12,687 bases of DNA from JAXDLK01 sp034666665 (lineage in GTDB: Bacteria > Desulfobacterota > Binatia > JACPRU01), in contig JAXDLK010000264.1 of the NCBI GenBank assembly GCA_034666665.1, positions 1 to 12,687 on the forward strand. Reading direction: 5' to 3'. The notes beneath the pieces are model-generated. The model did no database searches. It saw only the letters and a program-made list of their open reading frames with translations, and was not told where the DNA came from. The translations under genes were made by a program, and so were the position numbers. This document shows, piece by piece, positions 6,539 through 12,687 of the stretch (the stretch's first letter is position 1; each line of letters begins with the position of its first letter).

Positions 6539-7329
6539 CGTTCGGGATCGCGGCGGGAGCCGACATTTGGGACGCTCCTTCGCTCGATGGTAGACTCGAA
6601 CCGCTGGACCTCGAAGCACTCATACTGAAGGTCCGACGCCAGGAGACGCCGGCGGCGGCCGCGCTCTACCGTCTCGTGAAGCGGCTCCGCCGTTTCGAGA
6701 TGCCGACGTTTCGCCCGCTGCACCTCGCCCTCTATTACGAGCGGCGCACGCGACGAAACGCGTGGAGCAACCTGAAGCGGGTGCTCTACTACCAGCCGAT
6801 CTTTCGCGTCCGCTGCGAGGAAGTCGGGCCGGGCCTGCACCTCGAAGGCGGCATCCCGTTGATCCTCGGACACCTCCGCCTGCGCATCGGATCGGGGGTG
6901 CGGATCTCGGGCACCACCACCTTCACCGGAGCGACGCGCTCTCCCGATCCGGTGCTCCAGATCGGCGACGGGTCCTACGTCGGGTACCAGGTCATGATCA
7001 GCGTCGGCACACGCGTGTCGATCGGCCGGCACGTGCTGATCGCGAATCGCGTGTTCCTCGCGGCAGACGACGGCCACCCGATCGATCCGATCGCTCGCCG
7101 GAGCGAGCCCGGTTCGGGCACGGGATCCATCGAGATCGAGGACGACGTGTGGATCGGCGAATCGGCGATCGTCACCAAGGACGTTCGCATCGGTCGGGCG
7201 GCGATCGTTGCCACCGGCTCCGTCGTCACGCGCGACGTGGCGCCGTTCACCGTGGTGGGCGGCAATCCGGCGCGCGTGTTGAAGCAGATCGATGCGGAGG
7301 GTCGTGCCGAGCTGCCGGACGAACGATGA
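6535..7329 (+). CDS. Left-handed beta-helix (hexapeptide repeat) acyltransferase, probably O-acetyl transfer to the polysaccharide unit
   Basis: A 264-aa protein whose residues 93-250 form hexapeptide repeats of the LbH type (LRIGSGVRISG, LQIGDGSYVGY, VSIGRHVLIA, IEIEDDVWIGESAIV, VRIGRAAIVATGSVV), closing with the standard APFTVVGGNPARVLKQI. The likely catalytic histidine is H181 in ADDGHPID, the position used in the CatB/WcaF/NodL group, which acts as a trimer with acetyl-CoA. The first 90 residues are a helical, basic N-terminal extension. GTG 6535 overlaps the previous stop (GTGA) and has GGGGG at 6522-6526. However, 12 of the first 33 codons end in A or T, so GTG 6676 or ATG 6700 may be the true start. 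Within a Wzx/Wzy cluster the usual role is acylation of the lipid-linked unit before flipping; acetyl as the group is inferred. Confidence 0.9.
   Translation: MTFGIAAGADIWDAPSLDGRLEPLDLEALILKVRRQETPAAAALYRLVKRLRRFEMPTFRPLHLALYYERRTRRNAWSNLKRVLYYQPIFRVRCEEVGPGLHLEGGIPLILGHLRLRIGSGVRISGTTTFTGATRSPDPVLQIGDGSYVGYQVMISVGTRVSIGRHVLIANRVFLAADDGHPIDPIARRSEPGSGTGSIEIEDDVWIGESAIVTKDVRIGRAAIVATGSVVTRDVAPFTVVGGNPARVLKQIDAEGRAELPDER
6567..6596 (+). promoter_or_regulatory. Weak candidate internal promoter in the 5' end of the acyltransferase gene
   Basis: TTGGGA (6567-6572) and TAGACT (6591-6596) are 18 bases apart, inside the stretch of the acyltransferase frame with unusually many A/T-ending codons. Matches to consensus are modest (4 of 6 for the -35 and 3 of 6 for the -10). 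If used, it would suit a start codon at 6676 or 6700. Chance occurrence is quite possible. Confidence 0.2.
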
Positions 7330-8795
7330 ACGAACGCGTCGCGAGATCGTTCTTCTGGATGGCATGGTCCCGAGGGGTCCTCCAGGTGCTGTCGTTCGGC
7401 TCGACCCTCGTGGTCGCGCGGCTCCTGCATCCCGCCGACTACGGGCTGATCGCGCTCGCGGCGATCTCGACGAACATGGTCGGGTTACTCTCGGAGATGG
7501 GTCTCGGCGCTGCGATCATTCAGTACCGCGACCTGGACGACAACGAGTTGAACGGCTGCTTCTGGGTCACCCTCGGCATCGCGGTGATCGGCTACGTCAC
7601 CCTCTGCCTGGCAGCGTCTACGATCGCCGCCTGGTTCGAGACGCCGCGGCTGGCGCCGGTGATGATCGCGATCGGGGCGACGCTACCGCTCTCCGCCGCC
7701 CGCGTGGTGCCCGACGGGCTTCTGCGCCGCCGTCTCGAGCTGGACAAGGTCTCGAAGGCGGAGATCGCCTCTTCGGTCGCCTCGATCCCGGCGGTGCTCG
7801 GGCTCGCATGGGCCGGCGCCGGCGTTTGGGCGCTGGTCTCCGGCGTGCTGGTGCTCGCCGTCGTACAGACGGTCGCCAGCTTCTGGTTCGTACGCTGGGT
7901 GCCTGGATTTTCGGTCGCGAGCCGCCGCTTCCGCGAGATCATGCGGTTCAGCCTAGCGACGCTGGGAATGCGGATCTCCTGGGCTGCGTACGATCAATCG
8001 GACGCTTTCGTGCTCGGCAAGGTATCCGGGGACGCCGCGCTCGGGTTCTTCGCGATGGCGAAGCAGGTGGCGATCCTTCCGGTCACGAAGGTGGCCGTCG
8101 TCGTGAACCAGCTCGCGACGCCGATCCTCGCCGGTTATCAGGAAGACCGCTCCGCGATGCGGGATTCGTTCCTGAAAGGCATCCGCCTGGTCGGGTGCCT
8201 GACGCTGCCTCTGACGGTGGGAATGGCCCTCGAGGCGGACGACCTGGTGCTGGTCGTGTTGACCGACAAGTGGGCGCCGATGGTACCGATCCTTCAGCTC
8301 CTCTCGCTGTACACGCTGGTCCACAGCCTCGACGTGTTCTTGCCTTCCGTGCTGCTCGCGCGCTTCCGCGCCGGTTTCCTCTTTCGCTGGACGATGGCGT
8401 TGCTGCTGGTGATGCCGCTCGCATTCTGGGCGGGCGCCGCCACGTGGGGAGGCACCGGCGTGGCGCTCGGGTGGAGTGTCGTCTACCCCTGCCTCACCTT
8501 CTCGATCGCTCGTGAGGCGCTGCGCGAGCTGGACCTCGACTGGCGAACCGTGGGCGAGCAGCTGACGCCGCTCATCAGGCCGGCCCTGTGGCTCGTCGTC
8601 GCGGTGCTGGCGGTCCGGTCCGGCATCCCGGGCGTCGATATCGGCACCCGCGCGCTTCGGCTGGTCGCCGCCTCCGCGGCGGGGGCCGCCGTGTACGCGC
8701 TCGCGGTGTCGTGGCGGCCCGGCACCGTCGGGGGCGAGCTCTGGACGGCGACCGTCGAGGTCTGGCGCACCGGCTCACGAAAGGCGGCGGTGTGA
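7326..8795 (+). CDS. Wzx-type polysaccharide flippase (WzxC-like, MOP superfamily)
   Basis: A 489-aa inner-membrane protein with about twelve to fourteen hydrophobic segments. The N-terminus ARSFFWMAWSRGVLQVLSF, then VVARLLHPADYGLIALA and LSEMGLGAAIIQYRDL, is the classical opening of the WzxC/Polysacc_synt family. A central DAFVLGKVSGDAALGFFAMA and the VLTDKWAPMVPILQLLSLY segment are also typical. It should translocate the finished undecaprenyl-PP-linked repeat unit to the periplasmic face. ATG 7326 overlaps the acyltransferase stop (ATGA), and the stop in turn overlaps the next start. Length is normal for the family and no defect is seen. Confidence 0.93.
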   Translation: MNERVARSFFWMAWSRGVLQVLSFGSTLVVARLLHPADYGLIALAAISTNMVGLLSEMGLGAAIIQYRDLDDNELNGCFWVTLGIAVIGYVTLCLAASTIAAWFETPRLAPVMIAIGATLPLSAARVVPDGLLRRRLELDKVSKAEIASSVASIPAVLGLAWAGAGVWALVSGVLVLAVVQTVASFWFVRWVPGFSVASRRFREIMRFSLATLGMRISWAAYDQSDAFVLGKVSGDAALGFFAMAKQVAILPVTKVAVVVNQLATPILAGYQEDRSAMRDSFLKGIRLVGCLTLPLTVGMALEADDLVLVVLTDKWAPMVPILQLLSLYTLVHSLDVFLPSVLLARFRAGFLFRWTMALLLVMPLAFWAGAATWGGTGVALGWSVVYPCLTFSIAREALRELDLDWRTVGEQLTPLIRPALWLVVAVLAVRSGIPGVDIGTRALRLVAASAAGAAVYALAVSWRPGTVGGELWTATVEVWRTGSRKAAV

Positions 8796-10156
8796 CGAGC
8801 GCCGCCGCACCGAAGGCGGCGGCGATTCCTCGGTCCGCCGCCGAGTTGTTGATCTGGCCTGCGGCGGATCCCGTCGTGGGCGGGGTGTCGATGGCCGTCT
8901 GCGCGCTCGCCGCGTTCACGTTCCTGATCATCAGCCGTCTCGTCGACTCCTTTCCTTCCATGCACCTCGCGCAGGTCGCAGGCGCGGTGACGATCGTCGC
9001 CGCCCTCTTGCTACCACGGCGTGCGGGGGCGGGGTTGCTGGACTCTGCCGACGTCCGCGCCGTGCTGGCGCTGTTCGGCGTCGCAGCGATCGGCGCGCCG
9101 CTCAGCATCTGGCGCGGCGGCAGCTTCGCGCACTTGGTGAACGTCTTCGCCAAGGCCGTGCTCTTCTTCCTGCTGGTCGTCCACTGCGTGCGCAGCGTCC
9201 GCGAGGCGCGGATCGCCGTCTGGTCCCTGCTGCTCGCTGTCTTCGTGCTCGAGCTCGGCGTGGTCTTCATGGGCGCGGAGCGGCTGTCCGGCACGTACGA
9301 CCGGAACGACATCGCGTTCGTGGTCGCCTGTACCTTGCCGCTGTCCGGCATGCTTTTCGCCGACGGCGCGGGTGCGGGGAAATGGCTCGCGGGGGCGATC
9401 GCACTCCTCGCCGCGCCGACCATGGTGGCGACGCAATCGCGTACGGGATTCGTTTGTCTGCTCGTCGTCGGAGCGGTCGTCGTGCTCCGCGCCACGCGCG
9501 GCCGAGCGATGCTGCGCATCGGCGTGGTCGTCGCGGCCCTCGGCATCGCCATCCCCTTTGCACCCGCTTCGTACTGGGAGCGGATCGCCACCCTGTGGGG
9601 GGAAGCGCCCCGGCATGCGACGCGCGAGAACTACGATGCCGCCGGATTCGAGGCCGCCCGCGGGCGGATTTGGCGAAACGGACTGACGATCCTCGCCGAG
9701 CACCCTCTGCTCGGCGTCGGCGCTGGCGTGTTCGAGGTCGCAGAGGGTCGAGTGCACCACGGTCGGGGCAAGTGGACGACCGCTCACAACTCGTTCCTTC
9801 AGGTCGCGGTCGAGCTCGGCCTCGTCGGCCTCGCCCTGTTCGTCTACCTGATCTACCGCGCGTGGCGGAACGCTCGCGACTTCGCCCGCGAGGCGGTGCG
9901 GATGCCGGCCCTCGTCGGCGACGCGTGGCTCGGGCACGCGCTGGAGATCTCGATCTACGGGTACATGCTCGCCGGATCCGCGCTGTCTCAGGGATACTCG
10001 TATCTGCTGTACTGGCTGCTCGGCATGGCGGTCGCGGCGCGGCGGCTCGCCACCGAGAGCGCGGCGGCGGCAGAGCCGATCACGGTGCAGTCGGAGGTTC
10101 TCGAAAGCACGTCGAGAATCCGGCCTGCTCGCGGCCGCATCGTGGGCGGGCGATGA
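8792..10156 (+). CDS. O-antigen ligase/polymerase-family membrane protein (Wzy_C type), probable repeat-unit polymerase
   Basis: A 454-aa polytopic membrane protein with roughly ten to twelve hydrophobic segments. It carries the Wzy_C/WaaL hallmarks: SGTYDRNDIA (166-175), TQSRTGF (214-220), then a large periplasmic loop with the arginine-containing GRIWRNGLTILAEHPLLGVG (R292, R295) and the AHNSFLQVAVELGLVGL motif (331-347, H332). These residues sit at the membrane face and handle the undecaprenyl-PP-linked substrate in characterised members. In a cluster that also has Wzx and Wzz, polymerase (Wzy) is the natural role. An exosortase-associated O-ligase (TIGR03097-like) is the alternative, and sequence alone does not separate the two. 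GTG 8792 overlaps the wzx stop (GTGA), with AAGG at 8781-8784 as ribosome site. The tail after about residue 420 is polar and low in complexity. Confidence 0.88.
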   Translation: MTSAAAPKAAAIPRSAAELLIWPAADPVVGGVSMAVCALAAFTFLIISRLVDSFPSMHLAQVAGAVTIVAALLLPRRAGAGLLDSADVRAVLALFGVAAIGAPLSIWRGGSFAHLVNVFAKAVLFFLLVVHCVRSVREARIAVWSLLLAVFVLELGVVFMGAERLSGTYDRNDIAFVVACTLPLSGMLFADGAGAGKWLAGAIALLAAPTMVATQSRTGFVCLLVVGAVVVLRATRGRAMLRIGVVVAALGIAIPFAPASYWERIATLWGEAPRHATRENYDAAGFEAARGRIWRNGLTILAEHPLLGVGAGVFEVAEGRVHHGRGKWTTAHNSFLQVAVELGLVGLALFVYLIYRAWRNARDFAREAVRMPALVGDAWLGHALEISIYGYMLAGSALSQGYSYLLYWLLGMAVAARRLATESAAAAEPITVQSEVLESTSRIRPARGRIVGGR

Positions 10157-11478
10157 ACCTTCCCGCGCCGCTGGTTCGCGCGCGGCTGTCTGTCCGCAAC
10201 CGCTGGATCGAGGATCGCAGGCTGAAGGCGCTGCTCGCGCGCACGGCGCTGGCCGTGGCGCGTCGATTGCCCGACCCCCGAAAGCGTCTGAAAGCGGCTG
10301 AACGCTTCCTGCTTCACAACCCGACCTCGCCGGACGCGGCCGCCGTCGTCCGCGACGCCGTGGTCTGGGCTCGGCAGGGGGATTGGGTCCGGCGGCCGAA
10401 CGAGACGCCGGTGCTGCAGAACGCCATCCTCGCGAAGCGTCGGGTGTCCGACCGGGAGAAGGGGATTCTCCTGCTCCAGTTCGAGCCCGAGCTGCTGAAG
10501 CTCGCGACATCTCCGGCGCTGCCGGCGATCTGCGCGCAGTACGACGTGATCTTCGTTGCCACCTGGCAGCCGTTCTTCAGCATTCCGTTGCTCATCCTGC
10601 TCGGACGGATGACGGAGCCCTTCTGGCTGATGCCGTCGTCGCAGCGCGACGGCGCCTTGTGCGAGAGCCTGGGTGTCGCGGCCGTCCCGTTGCCGTTCCA
10701 GGCGTCGAGCTGGATCCTTCCCGAGACGTTCCCCGTCGGCGACGCGCCGCGCGACATAGACCTCCTGATGGTGGCGAACTTCAGCACCTACAAGCGTCAC
10801 TGGCTGCTCTTCGAGGCGCTTCGTGAATTGCCCCGCGAGCTCGAGGTGGTGATCGCCGGTCGTCCGTGGGGCGGCCGTACCCGCCAGGCGCTCCTCCGCG
10901 AGGCGGAAGCCTACGGCGTCGCCGATCGATTCTCGATCGTCGAATCACCGTCGAATCACCGGATCGCAGACCTCATGAGCCGGTCGCGGCTCTTCTGCGC
11001 GCTCAGCAACAAGGAGGGGTCGTACATCGCGGTCGGTGAGGCATTGATGGCGGGCGCCCCGGTCGGGATGTTCGAGGACGCGGTGATCGGCTCGAAGGAA
11101 TACATCGGACCGGAGACCGGAGTTTTGTTCCGTCGCGACGAGCCACTCGCGCCGCAGATCCGTCGGTTCCTGGATTCGTCGCACCCTCTCCGCCCGGACG
11201 TCTGGGCGCGCCGTCACATCTCGTGCCGAACGAACGTACGGCGTCTGAACGACATTCTCTCAGAGGCGGCCCGCGACCGTGGTCGTGCTTGGACCGAGGA
11301 CGTGCCGGAGTTCTACTGCGAAAACTTCGTCTTCCGGTGCGTCGACCCGTCCGTCGATGGCGTCATGACCGGCGCGTACCGCGATTTCGAGCAGAGCTAC
11401 GGCTTGCGCATCGCCCGGCCGCCGGTATCTGCCTCGGATGATGCGCCGGCCGCTCGGGCGGCGACGAATGCGGGGTAG
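10153..11478 (+). CDS. Divergent GT4-like glycosyltransferase, last gene of the operon
   Basis: A 441-aa protein. The first 100 residues are a basic, helical extension not typical of GT4 enzymes. Two Rossmann-like halves follow: GILLLQFEPELLKLA (104-118) and YDVIFVATWQPFFSIP (130-145) in the first, DIDLLMVANFSTYKRHWLLF (201-220), VVIAGRPWGG (232-241) and SNKEGSYIAVGEALMAGAP (285-303) in the second. The last keeps the EX7E pair (E288, E296). STYKRHW is the KR-containing 'strand then Lys' phosphate-binding position found in group 1 enzymes. The C-terminal 80 residues are an extra region with FYCENFVFRCVDPSVDGV. ATG 10153 overlaps the previous stop (ATGA). The 3' end overlaps the opposite-strand lipoprotein gene by 82 bp. 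Glycosyltransferase is likely; specificity and the role of the extensions are unknown. Confidence 0.78.
   Translation: MNLPAPLVRARLSVRNRWIEDRRLKALLARTALAVARRLPDPRKRLKAAERFLLHNPTSPDAAAVVRDAVVWARQGDWVRRPNETPVLQNAILAKRRVSDREKGILLLQFEPELLKLATSPALPAICAQYDVIFVATWQPFFSIPLLILLGRMTEPFWLMPSSQRDGALCESLGVAAVPLPFQASSWILPETFPVGDAPRDIDLLMVANFSTYKRHWLLFEALRELPRELEVVIAGRPWGGRTRQALLREAEAYGVADRFSIVESPSNHRIADLMSRSRLFCALSNKEGSYIAVGEALMAGAPVGMFEDAVIGSKEYIGPETGVLFRRDEPLAPQIRRFLDSSHPLRPDVWARRHISCRTNVRRLNDILSEAARDRGRAWTEDVPEFYCENFVFRCVDPSVDGVMTGAYRDFEQSYGLRIARPPVSASDDAPAARAATNAG
10938..10959 (+). repeat. Perfect 11-bp tandem duplication inside a glycosyltransferase gene
   Basis: CGTCGAATCAC occurs twice with no spacer (10938-10948 and 10949-10959). 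Eleven is not a multiple of three, so the copies are read in different phases as VESP and SNHR within the protein's 263-270 region. Confidence 0.85.
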
Positions 11479-12527
11479 TGTGCGGACGAGCGGAACGCCT
11501 CGTCGAACTGCTTGACGCCCCAGATTTCCTTCGATCCGCCATAGACGAGCCCTTCGAGGATCCGGTCTCCCTGCTGGCGGAGGACGGGATCGCCACTTCG
11601 GAAGTAGGCGTACCCCCAGGCGGGTAAGAAAAGGCCGTTCAACACGGGTGCGGGATCGGTGTTCACGGTCCCTGCATCGACATCCCCGTACTGGAAGGTT
11701 TCGAGCTCCAGGAGCCATTGCTTCTCCCAGAGCCAGCGCATGCACTTGTCGATCGCCGGCAGGATCCGCGGATCGCCGATCGCGCGGTCATAGAGCACCA
11801 ATGCCTCCATCATCAGCCCATTCATGTAGTTCAGGGTATAGCGGACGGGTACGAGCGTGCCGGGCTCGTCGCGCCATGGCCCATCGGGCGATTGGGCCGC
11901 GAGGATCGTGTCGAGCAGCGCGCGGGCGTTCTTGCCGTGATCCTTCCCGAGGACCGTCGCCGCAACCAGCGCCATCAGTGAGTAGGCCTTCTCTCGCGCG
12001 TCTCCGTAGTGCATCCACGAGAGCTCCACGAGCCGGGCCTGATCCTCGACGACGCGCTCCGCCGCCTCGTCCGCCGATTCGAGAGCGAGCACGGCCAGGC
12101 CGAGCGTCGCGAAGCCACGCGGCGGGGGGACCATCGTCGTCGGCTTCTGCGCCAGCATGAGCGGGATCTCGCGGTTCCCCTGCCAATCGCGCCACGCGCG
12201 AGCGACGCGACGCGCCTGTTCGAGCCAGTAGGCGTCGTTCGTCCGGTAGTGGATCTGGTACAGCACGAACGCGAGATCGTAGTAGTTGGCGTCGAGCAGG
12301 GAGGGGTGCGCGGGAAACGAGGTTGCCCATTTTTTCCCCTGCTCGAGCTGGAGCGAATCGTATTCGTCGGCGGGATCCGCCGCCGTCAGCGGTCCGGCGA
12401 TGAGCTCGATCTGCCGCGTCGGCAAGTGGATCGGCGGTCGCGGCGTGGTGCCGCCGCTAGAGATCCTCAGGCACGATACCGCGGTGAGGGCGGCGACCAC
12501 TGCGGCAGAGGGGGCTCGGTGCCTCAT
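11397..12527 (-). CDS. Probable lipoprotein with alpha/alpha-toroid-like helical repeats; function not recognised
   Basis: A 376-aa protein starting MRHRAPSAAVVAALTAVSC: two arginines, a hydrophobic core and Cys19 in an AVSC lipobox-like site, so it is probably exported and lipid-anchored. ATG 12527 is preferred to an upstream GTG because AGGAG lies five bases ahead of it. The mature part is rich in Trp/Tyr helical hairpins spaced about 50-60 residues: NYYDLAFVLYQIHY (81-94), EKAYSLMALVAATVLG (179-194), YTLNYMNGLMMEALVLYDRA (230-249), DPAPVLNGLFLPAWGYAYF (291-309). This resembles (alpha/alpha)6-barrel carbohydrate-active proteins such as polysaccharide lyases, GH88/GH105 hydrolases or C5-epimerases, but no catalytic signature is secure. 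Lying next to an exopolysaccharide operon, it may trim or bind the polymer; that is inference. It ends inside the glycosyltransferase gene on the other strand. Confidence 0.75.
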   Translation of the reverse strand: MRHRAPSAAVVAALTAVSCLRISSGGTTPRPPIHLPTRQIELIAGPLTAADPADEYDSLQLEQGKKWATSFPAHPSLLDANYYDLAFVLYQIHYRTNDAYWLEQARRVARAWRDWQGNREIPLMLAQKPTTMVPPPRGFATLGLAVLALESADEAAERVVEDQARLVELSWMHYGDAREKAYSLMALVAATVLGKDHGKNARALLDTILAAQSPDGPWRDEPGTLVPVRYTLNYMNGLMMEALVLYDRAIGDPRILPAIDKCMRWLWEKQWLLELETFQYGDVDAGTVNTDPAPVLNGLFLPAWGYAYFRSGDPVLRQQGDRILEGLVYGGSKEIWGVKQFDEAFRSSAHYPAFVAARAAGASSEADTGGRAMRKP

Positions 12528-12562
12528 CGCGACTCCTGCGAAGGCGGGCACCGGAAATAACA

Positions 12563-12594
12563 GAGGCTGGTCGAGTGATCCACTCGCCAGCCTC
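12563..12594 (-). terminator. Intrinsic-terminator-like hairpin after the minus-strand gene at the window's right edge
   Basis: GAGGCTGG (12563-12570) pairs perfectly with CCAGCCTC (12587-12594), and CGAGTG (12572-12577) with CACTCG (12581-12586), around a 3-base loop and a single bulged base: 14 pairs. On the minus strand it is followed by TGTTATTTCC, a moderately T-rich tail. It lies 39 bases past the TAA of the minus-strand gene at 12633, in the expected place. The stem can also form in plus-strand RNA, but no T-run follows on that side. Confidence 0.65.
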
Positions 12595-12596
12595 GT

Positions 12597-12613
12597 GCTC
12601 CCGGTCGGGGAGC
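12597..12613 (-). repeat. Second short hairpin next to the terminator-like stem
   Basis: GCTCCC (12597-12602) and GGGAGC (12608-12613) are perfect inverted copies with a 5-base loop, two bases from the long stem at 12563-12594. In minus-strand RNA it forms first, directly after the stop of the gene to the right. It may protect the 3' end or assist termination. Confidence 0.5.
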
Positions 12614-12632
12614 GGGGAGATCGCGGGACTGC

Positions 12633-12687
12633 TTACTTGGCGACGAGGCCCATGTAGCGCGAGCCGTTGCGGAAGACCTGGTCGAAC
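12633..12687 (-). CDS. C-terminal end of an unidentified minus-strand gene
   Basis: Reading the minus strand in from the right edge gives 17 in-frame residues, FDQVFRNGSRYMGLVAK, then TAA (12635-12633), then two hairpins. Codons are nearly all G/C-ending, like the other genes here, and the stop-plus-terminator arrangement supports a real gene end. The fragment is too short for me to name the product; the start and most of the gene lie beyond the window. Confidence 0.6.
   Translation of the reverse strand, partial: FDQVFRNGSRYMGLVAK

Noticed and set aside
5644..7365. A 573-codon minus-strand frame opposite the second glycosyltransferase and acyltransferase
   Set aside because: Same GC-rich shadow effect; it is made up of low-complexity Arg/Ser/Thr sequence with no ribosome site or family features.
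9011..10510. A 499-codon minus-strand frame opposite the Wzy-like gene
   Set aside because: Arg/Ala/Pro-rich and featureless, while the plus strand has Wzy_C motifs across the same stretch.
12528..12551. An earlier GTG start (12551) for the minus-strand lipoprotein
   Set aside because: It would put eight residues before the signal peptide and has no ribosome site, whereas ATG 12527 has AGGAG at ideal distance.
1..12687. CRISPR arrays, insertion sequences, tRNA or rRNA genes
   Set aside because: No regularly spaced repeats, transposase-like proteins, terminal inverted repeats or tRNA cloverleaf patterns were seen on either strand.

Overview
The window is a GC-rich chromosomal stretch (roughly two thirds G+C by eye, strongly G/C-ending codons) holding most of a Wzx/Wzy-type exopolysaccharide assembly and export cluster. 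Nine plus-strand genes or gene parts read left to right. A single polysaccharide-unrelated-looking lipoprotein gene and the tail of another gene lie on the minus strand at the right end. Several proteins resemble, from memory and without a search, the families that accompany exosortase A (XrtA/EpsH, PEP-CTERM) in Gram-negative bacteria: the chain-length protein, the ExeA-like ATPase, the tyrosine kinase, the EpsB-type initiating transferase and the 'stp1'-type glycosyltransferase. No exosortase or PEP-CTERM protein is visible here. The organism is therefore most likely a high-GC diderm (proteobacterial or a deltaproteobacterial-grade lineage such as Myxococcota, Desulfobacterota or Binatota); the sequence does not place it more finely.

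Layout. Positions 1-540 are the 3' end of a Wzz/GNVR co-polymerase gene. Ten bases later (551-2350) comes a protein that joins an ExeA-like AAA ATPase and a BY-type (CpsD/Wzc-like) tyrosine kinase in one chain. A 203-bp gap (2351-2553) carries a candidate promoter, a stem-loop at the predicted transcript start, a 14-codon leader ORF with a good ribosome site, and a second stem-loop at the start of epsB. The EpsB-like phosphoglycosyl transferase (2554-4146) is followed by a second possible, extended -10/leaderless start at 4178-4194. Then come six genes joined by five consecutive 4-base stop/start overlaps: two GT4 glycosyltransferases, a hexapeptide acyltransferase, a Wzx flippase, a Wzy-like polymerase/ligase and a third, divergent glycosyltransferase that ends at 11478. 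On the minus strand a probable lipoprotein with a helical, alpha/alpha-toroid-like composition (11397-12527) overlaps the last glycosyltransferase tail to tail by 82 bp. Two stem-loops (12563-12613) separate it from the last 17 codons of another minus-strand gene.

How it works together (inference from families): EpsB transfers the first sugar phosphate to undecaprenyl phosphate at the inner membrane. The three GT4 enzymes extend the unit and the acyltransferase decorates it. Wzx flips it, the Wzy-like protein polymerises it in the periplasm, and Wzz with the kinase/ATPase fusion sets chain length and couples polymerisation to export. The outer-membrane exporter and the rest of Wzz must lie to the left of the window. 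The least ordinary items are the ATPase-kinase fusion, the structured leader with its small ORF before epsB, and the tail-to-tail gene overlap. I see no evidence of mobile elements, CRISPR, tRNA or rRNA.
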